A DNA stretch of 64,000 nt from Sulfurospirillum cavolei (GTDB taxonomy: Bacteria > Campylobacterota > Campylobacteria > Campylobacterales > Sulfurospirillaceae): NCBI RefSeq assembly GCF_001548055.1, contig NZ_AP014724.1:2418001-2482000 (forward strand). The letters run 5' to 3'. Shown piece by piece: positions 55,897-63,151 of the stretch. Both the position numbers and the translations under genes were made by a program. The notes under the pieces are model-generated. The model was given only the letters and a program-made list of their open reading frames with translations, had not been told where the DNA came from and did no database searches. Numbering within the stretch: the stretch's first letter is position 1; each line of letters starts with the position of its first letter.

Positions 55897-55942
55897 CTTT
55901 CATCCTTTTCATAAGATTTCATAGTGCAATCTTAGAAAAGCT

Positions 55943-55964
55943 ATGTAAATTTTATGTAAATTTT
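55943..55964 (-). promoter_or_regulatory. Tandem 11-bp direct repeat upstream of psrA copy 2
   Basis: ATGTAAATTTT occurs twice in immediate succession (55943-55953 and 55954-55964), 47 bases from the psrA start. Two exact 11-bp repeats are the hallmark of OmpR/PhoB-type response regulator sites. The candidate regulator is the OmpR-type protein encoded at 44592-45260 in the other Psr operon. The rest of the 287-bp gap to the MocR gene is AT-rich with no gene recognised. Confidence 0.55.
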
Positions 55965-56183
55965 AATGACGACTTTTATCTTTATTTTTTGAGTTTACAA
56001 AAGCTCATTATTGCCTTAAAATAGTTATATATAAAAAAATATGACGATAAAATATAGCATAAAACAATCAATAAGAATCTATTATGAAAAAAGGAGGAAG
56101 CTAAACTTTCAAAAGGGCTCAGGCAAACATTAAAAATATCGTTCTTCTTATTTGCGTACCGTGCGATACCATTACGGTAGAGC

Positions 56184-57566
56184 TTACCGTGCCAACGTTT
56201 CTATCCAAATGGTATTGAGAAGTTCTATAGCATCACTGATCTCTTCTTCCCTCAGTCCTCCAAACCCCATGCGTATCGCTTCCCATGTCTCACCGTAAAG
56301 ATCGCTCGCACAATAGAGTTTCATACCCTTTTTAAGGGCATTTTCACGCAAACGGTGCAGATCGATCGCAACCGTTGGACGCATGATGATCGCTAAACCT
56401 CCACCTTCACTGATGATCTCGATCTGATCGCCTAGCATGCTTTTGAGTTTATTGCGCATAAGGTCATGTTTTTTACGATTGAGCGTGCGAATCTTACGCA
56501 AGTGTCGCTCCCAATGCCCCTCTGCCATAAAAAGCTCTAACGTCTTTTGCGTACTCAGTGCCACGCCACAGCGTTGATGGCTCATCTGACACATCGTGGT
56601 GTAGGCTTCCAAGTAACGATGCGGCAAAACGATGTAACTCACCCGAAGAGCAGGAGAAAGTGCTTTGGAGAAGGTTCCCATATAAATGACATTGGCACCG
56701 TTTTCCAGTCCTTGCAGTGCTGGAATCGGACGGTTTTGGTACCTCAGTTCGCTGTCATAATCATCTTCAATGATCACACCTCCCTCCCGTTTTGCCCAGT
56801 GCAACAACCGCATACGATGCGTTATGGGCATACTGACGCCTGTGGGGTACTGGTGCGATGGGGTGATGTAAACCATCTTTGCCGTTGTCTGCTCTAACGC
56901 ATCTATGTTAAGACCACTCGCATTGACCTCAATGGGTGCAATGGCATAGCCGTACTGTTTAAAAATAGTCCCTGCCGCGGGGTATCCAGGATGTTCAACG
57001 GCGATTTCATGAAAGTGCGTTTGAAAAAGGGTTGCGATCTGCCGCATCGCATCGCTAGAGCCTGCACAAAGAATGATTTGTGAAGCATCGCAAAGCACAC
57101 CACGTGAATGCATCAAGTAGCGTGCTATCTCACTTCGAAGCCCTTCCTCTCCTTGTCTATTCGTGTACGCACCAAAATCGAGCGGTGTTTTCATTGCTTT
57201 GATAAAAAGGCGTTGCCACAGTTTGAGTGGAAAGGTGTCTGGACTGAGTCTTGCTGGGAAAAAGTCATAACGAATAGATGGCTCAGATGGCGTCTCTTGC
57301 ATGGGCGAAGAGCGCGCTGTGGGGGTGAGTTCGTGTACGATGTCGGCGACGAAATAGCCGCTTTTGGGCACGCTTTCGATGTACCCTTCGCTGTAAAGTT
57401 GCTGATACGCTAGCGAAACGCTGTTTTTGCTGATGGCGTATTGAACTGCCATTTTACGCACCGAAGAGAGTTTGGTGCCTTTTTCGAGCTGATGGGTGAC
57501 GATGTCGTGCTTGATCGCATCGTAGAGTTGAATGTAAAGTGGCTTATTTTGGTTAAGATCGTACAT
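56184..57566 (-). CDS. MocR/PdxR-type GntR regulator with aminotransferase domain
   Basis: 460 residues. N-terminal GntR winged helix (PLYIQLYDAIKHDIVTHQLEKGTKLSSVRKMAVQYAISKNSVSLAYQQLYSEGYIESVPKSGYFV, in pieces), then a type I aminotransferase fold with PLP lysine in YMGTFSKALSPALR. MocR regulators sense PLP or amino acids; PdxR controls vitamin B6 genes. It is divergent from two flavin/pyridoxamine-oxidase-like genes, which it probably controls. The intergenic 90 bp holds a direct repeat, AACTGRCYCTT. Confidence 0.92.
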   Translation of the reverse strand: MYDLNQNKPLYIQLYDAIKHDIVTHQLEKGTKLSSVRKMAVQYAISKNSVSLAYQQLYSEGYIESVPKSGYFVADIVHELTPTARSSPMQETPSEPSIRYDFFPARLSPDTFPLKLWQRLFIKAMKTPLDFGAYTNRQGEEGLRSEIARYLMHSRGVLCDASQIILCAGSSDAMRQIATLFQTHFHEIAVEHPGYPAAGTIFKQYGYAIAPIEVNASGLNIDALEQTTAKMVYITPSHQYPTGVSMPITHRMRLLHWAKREGGVIIEDDYDSELRYQNRPIPALQGLENGANVIYMGTFSKALSPALRVSYIVLPHRYLEAYTTMCQMSHQRCGVALSTQKTLELFMAEGHWERHLRKIRTLNRKKHDLMRNKLKSMLGDQIEIISEGGGLAIIMRPTVAIDLHRLRENALKKGMKLYCASDLYGETWEAIRMGFGGLREEEISDAIELLNTIWIETLAR

Positions 57567-57628
57567 AACTGACCCTTAAAATATTTCAAAAACTGGCTCT
57601 TGTGAAGAGTACAGATTAGGATTATAAT
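57567..57628 (+). promoter_or_regulatory. MocR operator and promoter for the split-barrel genes
   Basis: AACTGACCCTT (57567-57577) and AACTGGCTCTT (57591-57601) form an imperfect direct repeat 24 bp apart; MocR-type regulators bind such repeats. A TATAAT box is at 57623-57628, ~30 bp before the plus-strand ATG. Which site the regulator uses is inferred. Confidence 0.55.
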
Positions 57629-57656
57629 ACCACAATTTAAATCAAAAGGAGTTCGT

Positions 57657-58025
57657 ATGATTTCAGACACACTCAAACGTGTGATGCAAAAAGAGGGCGT
57701 TGTCGCCATCGTCGCTCAAGGCAAAGAGTTTCCCTGCGTTGTCAATACATGGCATTCGTATGTGCGTCTTACTGAAAATAGCTTGATTATTCCTGTGGGT
57801 GGTATGCACAGCATCGAAGAGGCATTAAGTCGCGATAACAGAGTTTTAGTGACAGTGGGCAGTAAAGAGGTCGAGGGATTGCACCATATGGGGACAGGAT
57901 TTTTACTGCGCGGCAATGCCTGCATGATAGAAGAGGGTGATGCGTTTACGACTATCAAAGAGAACTACCCGTGGGCAAGAGCGGTGTTGGAAATCAATCT
58001 GACAGAAGCAACACAAACCGTTTAG
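57657..58025 (+). CDS. Pyridoxamine 5'-phosphate oxidase-like flavin split-barrel protein
   Basis: 122 residues after AAAAGGAG. FMN-binding split-barrel pattern: GVVAIVAQGKEFPCVVNTWHSYVRLTENSLIIPVGGM, then VLVTVGSKEVEG and GTGFLLRGNACMIEEG. Small proteins of this kind bind FMN or related cofactors; activity unknown. It is 10 bp before a second split-barrel gene and divergent from the MocR gene. Confidence 0.8.
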   Translation: MISDTLKRVMQKEGVVAIVAQGKEFPCVVNTWHSYVRLTENSLIIPVGGMHSIEEALSRDNRVLVTVGSKEVEGLHHMGTGFLLRGNACMIEEGDAFTTIKENYPWARAVLEINLTEATQTV

Positions 58026-58035
58026 GAGAAAAAGC

Positions 58036-58644
58036 ATGCGAAGAGCTGAGTTTGAAGTGCATGATCCTGCACTCATCGAAGAAGTTTTGAACAGTTGCGA
58101 GTATGGAACGCTCAGTCTTGTCGATGGCGACAAGCCTTACGGCGTGCCGATCAATTTTGCGTGGCATGAAAACCGTCTAGGATTTCATGGATCGCTCGAA
58201 GGCCGCAAGATGGACGTCATCGCTCGAAATGCCAAAGCCAGTTTCAGTGTGGTGAAACCGCTTTCGCTTTTGCCCTCGTATTTTAGCAACACACGCTCGG
58301 CGTGTCCGGCTTCTCAGCTTTATATTTCCGTGATGTGTGTAGGAGTTGTGAAGGTGATTTCGGATTTACATGTAAAGTGTGAGATGCTCAATGCGCTGAT
58401 GCAAAAGCTCCAACCTGAAGGTGGGTACGACCCTATCGAAGCGGACAATCCTGTCTATACAAAAGTGGTCGAACGACTGGGCATTTGTGTTTTAGAACCG
58501 ACGTCCATGAGCCTCAAAGTCAAAGCCGGGCAAAATCTTACGGAAGAGCGAAGAACACTGTTGGTGGAGAAATTGCGTCAAAGAGATAGTGCGATCGATC
58601 GTTTGAGTCTTAAAGTGATCCAACAGCTCAATGAACAACATTAA
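58036..58644 (+). CDS. NimA-like pyridoxamine 5'-phosphate oxidase family protein
   Basis: 202 residues. MRRAEFEVHDPALIEEVLNSCEYGTLSLVDGDKPYGVPINFAWHENRLGFHGSLEGRKMDVI (in pieces) is the split-barrel signature of the NimA/5-nitroimidazole-resistance-like group. It probably binds FMN or haem; substrate unknown. It is preceded closely by the other split-barrel gene (ATG 10 bp after its stop, AGGAG upstream) and is under the same MocR-type control. Resistance to nitroimidazoles is not implied by sequence alone. Confidence 0.8.
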   Translation: MRRAEFEVHDPALIEEVLNSCEYGTLSLVDGDKPYGVPINFAWHENRLGFHGSLEGRKMDVIARNAKASFSVVKPLSLLPSYFSNTRSACPASQLYISVMCVGVVKVISDLHVKCEMLNALMQKLQPEGGYDPIEADNPVYTKVVERLGICVLEPTSMSLKVKAGQNLTEERRTLLVEKLRQRDSAIDRLSLKVIQQLNEQH

Positions 58645-58712
58645 AGGATAGTGTGTATGCCAAAGAATGAAGGATTAGGGGAAATAACGTGATGTGTTAA
58701 AGAATAAAATTC

Positions 58713-58754
58713 TTACATGTCAAGATGCTTAGGCAAAATTTAGATAGAATTTAA
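58713..58754 (+). repeat. 42-bp imperfect direct repeat, upstream copy
   Basis: From TTACATGTCAAGA to TAGAATTTAA; matches 59738-59779 at about 33 of 42 positions by eye. The 3' end TAGAATTTAA is identical in both copies and looks like a -10 region, so it may be the promoter of the PAS-GGDEF gene 28 bp downstream. Confidence 0.6.
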
Positions 58755-58781
58755 TGCATCAAATGACATAAGAGGTGATAT

Positions 58782-59720
58782 ATGAGTAAAAAATTTAATC
58801 TTTTGCATACACATATTAGCCTTGAAGCACTTTTTGAATTAATGCCTGTAGCAATGGTTCTCATCGATAGGTCCGGTCGGAATATTGCCTTCAATCAAAA
58901 GCTCAGAACGTTACATGGATTTACACCCAACATTCTTCTTCGACGAAGAGTAAAAGAGTTTTGCCAAAAAAGCGCAGCCAATATTGAACGCGATTTTTAT
59001 ATGCACGATAAAGGCTTAGATGTGCCAGACCACGAAATACAGATAAACAATAAAATTTACCTTGTTGCCGTTAGACCTATCCGAGATAAGAGTGGTTTTG
59101 CCGTCGGAGAAATGGCAAGCTTAACCGATATTACGCAACAAAAGAACACTGAAAGAGCACTTGTATTAGCCAATGAAAAACTCGAGTTTCTGGCAAATAA
59201 CGACCCTCTAACTGGATTGTTAAATACGCGCGCTTACTATACCGTATGTGAACAGATGATTAATATATCTCATCGTAACCATACATCCTTTTCTGTTCTC
59301 TTTGTCGATCTTGATCATTTTAAAAATATTAACGACACCTATGGACATAATGTCGGAGATATTGTTCTTAAAGCCGTCTCAAAATGTATCATGGATTTTT
59401 GTAGAAAAAGCGATCTTATCGGTCGAGTCGGCGGTGAAGAGTTTTCAATATTCCTGCCTGATACCGACAATATAAGTGCCGTCAATTTTGCCGAAAAACT
59501 ACGTGCGAAGATTGAGCTATTAAATCCTAATATCGGCGAAGATAAAAACATAAGTATTACGGCGAGTATTGGGGTAGCTTCAAAAATGACACATCACAAA
59601 TCTATAACAGATATTCAGCGCGACGCAGATCATGCCATGTATCATGCTAAAAAAAATGGTCGTAATAGGGTTTCATGTTTGCATCACCCCTGCTATGTTG
59701 AAGCAAAAAAGGAACTATAA
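58782..59720 (+). CDS. PAS-GGDEF diguanylate cyclase
   Basis: 312 residues, no membrane helix. PAS domain ~15-125 (LEALFELMPVAMVLIDRSGRNIAFNQKLR) and GGDEF domain ~140-300 with an intact RVGGEEFSIFLP site, SVLFVDLDHFKNINDTYGHNVGD upstream. It should make c-di-GMP in response to a PAS-bound signal. It follows AGAGGTG. A 42-bp direct repeat lies on each side of the gene (58713-58754 and 59738-59779). Confidence 0.92.
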   Translation: MSKKFNLLHTHISLEALFELMPVAMVLIDRSGRNIAFNQKLRTLHGFTPNILLRRRVKEFCQKSAANIERDFYMHDKGLDVPDHEIQINNKIYLVAVRPIRDKSGFAVGEMASLTDITQQKNTERALVLANEKLEFLANNDPLTGLLNTRAYYTVCEQMINISHRNHTSFSVLFVDLDHFKNINDTYGHNVGDIVLKAVSKCIMDFCRKSDLIGRVGGEEFSIFLPDTDNISAVNFAEKLRAKIELLNPNIGEDKNISITASIGVASKMTHHKSITDIQRDADHAMYHAKKNGRNRVSCLHHPCYVEAKKEL

Positions 59721-59737
59721 GCTTGTAACGTTTATCT

Positions 59738-59779
59738 TTACATGTAAAGAGTTGTAGACAAGATTGAGTTAGAATTTAA
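59738..59779 (+). repeat. 42-bp imperfect direct repeat, downstream copy
   Basis: Second copy of the repeat flanking the PAS-GGDEF gene. It keeps the promoter-like end but no plus-strand gene follows it; 59780-59931 is AT-rich and appears empty, ending at the convergent ankyrin gene. Confidence 0.6.
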
Positions 59780-59931
59780 CCAATAAAATTGACATTTAAC
59801 GGAAGAAAATTAAAAATTTAATTGAATGAAAGAAAGTTGAATTCTTTTCCAATCTTTCTTTCCATAATTACCTTTCCATTAATTAAAATCATATTAGACA
59901 TTGAGAAGATAGTTTTCTTTTGTGACGAATG

Positions 59932-60882
59932 TCAAATACGATTTTTTAAAAAATTGACGACATCATGTCTATTATGCATAACTGCAAATTCTTTCAGAGA
60001 TTTTCCATAAGAAACCTTTTGTGTAATATCAGCTCCTTTTTCAATCAAAATTTTTATCATTTCAAGATTTCCATGCTTAAAAATTGCCAATGCAAGTACT
60101 CCGTCTCCTTCTCCATGCTTTTTTTTATTCGGATAAGAGAAAATTGATTCTCTAGGATTTACCCCATTTTCAAGTAACAAGTTAACTGCTTCTAATTTGT
60201 TGCAATTTACAGCAAAATATAAGGGGGAATAGCCTGCTCCAAAAGAATCATATTCAAGTTTATTTGGGCTTGTTCCATTAGTAATAAATTCATGCATCTT
60301 TGACAAATCACCAAGTCCAGCACATAAATGCAAGTTCAACGATACACCATGTTCAACAAAGATTTTCGCTACAGTTGTTGAATTATCGCAATACAATAGA
60401 GCTTGAGCTAGAGGAGTTTCTAATTTATTATTTTTCAATCCTTCAATATTTGCTCTATTATTTAGAAGTAATTTTACTATTGACTCATATCCATGTGTGG
60501 CTGCTATACTTAATGGCGTTCTCATAAATTTTTCAGCACTTTTTCCACTACCATCATATGTGTCGTATGTTCCATCCACAAACGCTCCACGCTCAAGTAA
60601 AAGCTTGCATATTTCTATATTCCCTTCAGCCGCTGCTATATATAACGGACGACCTTCGTCAAGATCTGCCCCATAGTCTAATAAAAGCTGGACTACATTT
60701 AAGTTACCATTCTCTATTGCACACGAAATAGGAAGTTTTTTATAGCTGCTTTTCCCATCATTTCCATATTTGTTAGCGTTAACACCGCCTTCTAAAAGTT
60801 TTTTTACAAGTGCAATAGCACCATTCCGTGATGCTTTACAAAGTTCATCAGCTCTATTATCAAAAAGACCAAATAACCCCAT
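59932..60882 (-). CDS. Ankyrin-repeat protein
   Basis: 316 residues made of about seven ankyrin repeats from ~15 (NGAIALVKKLLEGGVNANKYG; NGNLNVVQLLLDYGADLDEG; EGNIEICKLLLERGAFVDG; HGYESIVKLLLNNRANIEG). No signal peptide or membrane helix. The gene is clearly more AT-rich than its neighbours, with different codon choices, so it may have come by transfer. Ankyrin proteins bind other proteins; the target is unknown. Confidence 0.85.
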   Translation of the reverse strand: MGLFGLFDNRADELCKASRNGAIALVKKLLEGGVNANKYGNDGKSSYKKLPISCAIENGNLNVVQLLLDYGADLDEGRPLYIAAAEGNIEICKLLLERGAFVDGTYDTYDGSGKSAEKFMRTPLSIAATHGYESIVKLLLNNRANIEGLKNNKLETPLAQALLYCDNSTTVAKIFVEHGVSLNLHLCAGLGDLSKMHEFITNGTSPNKLEYDSFGAGYSPLYFAVNCNKLEAVNLLLENGVNPRESIFSYPNKKKHGEGDGVLALAIFKHGNLEMIKILIEKGADITQKVSYGKSLKEFAVMHNRHDVVNFLKNRI

Positions 60883-60983
60883 TGTATTCCTTTTTATTTT
60901 TGTTGTTAGTTTATTATATTATCCATCAATTTACCTACATTTTATGCGTAAAAAGATAGAAGTTGAGAACTAACCTTTTCACT

Positions 60984-62666
60984 TCAATCTTTACATGTCA
61001 AGACTTTTTGACGTTCGCTTTCGATCTCTTTATCGCTTAAGATACCGTAAGGATCACGGTACGGTTCTTTAACATGTAAGGACTTCGACACCTTTGAGAG
61101 TGTAGCGACGACACCTTTGATGTCGCTGTTTTCGTCATTGGCAACGTGCACGTCAAAGCCTGCGAGCGTGAGTCCCGCTTGGCTGACATGTAACGCGGTG
61201 GAGGCGACCAAAATGCCATCTAGTTTGAGCCGTTTTCGCAGGGTTTGGAAAAATTCTAACGTCACAAGCGACGCGTTGTTACTCTCTAAAAATGGGTCTA
61301 CAAAGATGACATCGAAGCACTCGTCCAAACGCGTCATCGCATAACGTGCTTCGGCGTTGAGAAATTCAACCTTCGTAAAATCATCTTCATACTTCCCACA
61401 TGTAAAAAGTGCTTCCAAAAGTTGTACATGTAAAGATTCCGGCACGATCTCCATGCTCTTTTGTAAAAGCAGACGATCGTGGTCGATCGCCTTGACATGT
61501 AAGGTGTGTTTTCTGAGGATTTGTGCTACTTTAAGAGCTTCAAGCGTGTTGTACCCCATCCCGAAACCGATCTCCAATACCCTTACGTCGCCTTGTTCCA
61601 GCCGCTTTTTTAAACACGATTTTTCCAAAAAAAGCCTTTGTGCTTGAGCGTACGCACCCGCTTTAGGATGGTAATAATCACGGTACGTTTCGCTCCAAAA
61701 AGTCGTACTTCCGTCTTTTAAGTCTATTTTTTGCGGTATTACACTCTTTGGTGCGCTTTGGTTTTCGATGCGATCGCCTTGAGAGATTCCGCGATACCGC
61801 ATCGTTTGAGCGACGTATTCACTAAATTGCCCCTTTGCCATATGCCATTTTGGAGCGACCAATTCGCGCTCGGGCGTGTCGGTGGCAAGGCGCACGATCG
61901 GTATAGACGAAGGCACGTAACGAAGCAACTCGATCAAGGCTTCGGCATACGCGTATTCGTTTAAAAGCGTGAAGGGCTCTTGAGCATATTGGCGCGCCAA
62001 ATCGGTATTTTTGATGACATGTAAGTTGTGAAATTTAATCCCAGCAATGTGCTCGTCGACCACGCCTCGAACGCTTTCGCGCCACATCTCGGGCGTTTCG
62101 TTCGGAAGCCCTACGATCAGGTGCGCATACGTTTTTAACCCTTTGGCGCGTAAACGCCTTAGCGCATCCAAAGAGCACGCGGCGGTATGCCCGCGATTGA
62201 GACTTTCAAGCGTTACATCGTGCAAACTTTGAACGCCAAGCTCCACGACCACATCGATCGTGCTGTTGAGTTCACTCAAATAGGCTAACGTCGCCTCACT
62301 CAAACAATCAGGTCTGGTTCCGACATGTAAAGCTCGAAAAGGGTATAGCGAAAGCAAGGCGGCGTAGGTCTCTTTTTGCCGAATCAACGAGGCAAAAGTG
62401 CCCGTGTAGGCTTGAATGTAAAGGGCAAACGCTTGAGCGTTGTAACGTTTTTTCGCAAAAGCAAGTGCTTTTTCGATCTGCTCTTCGACACTTTTGGCAT
62501 CGGCGATTTGAGCTGCGCGGCTTCCGTGTTCGGGGCAAAACGAGCAGCCGCCGCTTCCGTCTTTTTCACGGTTGGGGCAACCAAATTCCACATTGACGGG
62601 AATAGTGTACAACGCTTCGCCATAACAAGCGCGCATAGACGCTTTATGGCTTAAATACGGAAGCAT
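60984..62666 (-). CDS. TIGR01212 (YtqA/YhcC-like) radical SAM protein fused to MnmC-like methyltransferase
   Basis: 560 residues. Residues 1-~305 are a TIGR01212 radical SAM domain: cluster cysteines C30, C41, C44 (FGCPNREKDGSGGCSFCPEH), then GTRPDCLSEATLAYL, ELGVQSLHD and HLIVGLPNETPEMW. Residues ~314-560 look like the DUF752 methyltransferase half of MnmC: LKDGSTTFWSETYRDYYHPKAGA start, SAM motif VLEIGFGMGYN (363-373), and DVIFVDPFLESNN. B. subtilis YtqA, of the same radical SAM family, is linked to mnm5(s2)U34 synthesis (from memory, as MnmL). A single protein could thus make nm5U and then methylate it to mnm5U. At least eight ACATGT words fall in this gene. It is one base after the YgbA-like stop (TAAATG). 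Confidence 0.8.
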   Translation of the reverse strand: MLPYLSHKASMRACYGEALYTIPVNVEFGCPNREKDGSGGCSFCPEHGSRAAQIADAKSVEEQIEKALAFAKKRYNAQAFALYIQAYTGTFASLIRQKETYAALLSLYPFRALHVGTRPDCLSEATLAYLSELNSTIDVVVELGVQSLHDVTLESLNRGHTAACSLDALRRLRAKGLKTYAHLIVGLPNETPEMWRESVRGVVDEHIAGIKFHNLHVIKNTDLARQYAQEPFTLLNEYAYAEALIELLRYVPSSIPIVRLATDTPERELVAPKWHMAKGQFSEYVAQTMRYRGISQGDRIENQSAPKSVIPQKIDLKDGSTTFWSETYRDYYHPKAGAYAQAQRLFLEKSCLKKRLEQGDVRVLEIGFGMGYNTLEALKVAQILRKHTLHVKAIDHDRLLLQKSMEIVPESLHVQLLEALFTCGKYEDDFTKVEFLNAEARYAMTRLDECFDVIFVDPFLESNNASLVTLEFFQTLRKRLKLDGILVASTALHVSQAGLTLAGFDVHVANDENSDIKGVVATLSKVSKSLHVKEPYRDPYGILSDKEIESERQKVLTCKD

Positions 62667-63014
62667 TTACTTGAAAAGAAATTGGCGCATCTTGGTCAAT
62701 CCCAAACGCATACCGCTGTAACGCATAATCTTCGCCATCTTTTTCCACACCGGTTTTTCATAGCACGGATTGAGACATTTGCGACAACTGGGTTTGGGTT
62801 CTTGCGTACAGTTTCGAAGCCTCTCATAGGCATACAAAAAAAGCGTTTCGCACTCTTCGCACAAACGATACGGCACTTCGCATACGTTCTCTTCGTGAAA
62901 ACGAACCTGTAACGTACCCTCTTTTTTGGGAACGTCGTTGTGTTCTTTATCGCAATGCAATTGTAAAAAACGGTGTAGGGTTTGGCTATCGTTAGCAAGT
63001 TTATCGCGCGTCAT
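62667..63014 (-). CDS. YgbA/nitrous-oxide-stimulated-promoter family protein
   Basis: 115 residues from the ATG at 63014; an in-frame ATG at 63029 would give 120 residues, but MTRD... lines up better with the start of E. coli YgbA (from memory). Cysteine pattern HCDKEH...LCEECETLFLYAYERLRNC...SCRKCLNPCYEKP...RYSGMRL matches PF11756. It probably binds metal; E. coli YgbA responds to NO. It is directly upstream of the radical SAM fusion with no gap (co-transcribed), an unusual pairing. Confidence 0.85.
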   Translation of the reverse strand: MTRDKLANDSQTLHRFLQLHCDKEHNDVPKKEGTLQVRFHEENVCEVPYRLCEECETLFLYAYERLRNCTQEPKPSCRKCLNPCYEKPVWKKMAKIMRYSGMRLGLTKMRQFLFK

Positions 63015-63113
63015 GATCTCTCTTTGCATGTAAAAATAGATGCTCTAGCAAAAAGCAATAGTATCACAAAATCATTAACGCGACGTTCTCTTTTGAACTT
63101 AACGGTTCTTTTT

Positions 63114-63142
63114 AAAAAAAGAGCGACCTAAATCGCCCTTTT
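63114..63142 (-). terminator. Rho-independent terminator after the TsdA-like gene
   Basis: On the minus strand GGGCGA (63133-63138) pairs with TCGCTC (63121-63126), with one G-T pair, followed by seven T. It lies ten bases after the cytochrome stop and ends that transcript. Confidence 0.75.
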
Positions 63143-63151
63143 TCGGAAGGA

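Noticed and set aside
56083-56103. Six-codon peptide ATG...TAA (MKKGGS) in the gap between psrA copy 2 and the MocR gene
   Set aside because: Too short to support as a gene; no conservation can be seen and its Shine-Dalgarno-like bases are inside the frame.
58036-58644. Reading the NimA-like protein as a nitroimidazole resistance gene
   Set aside because: The split-barrel fold is shared by many flavin and haem proteins; resistance cannot be inferred from this similarity.
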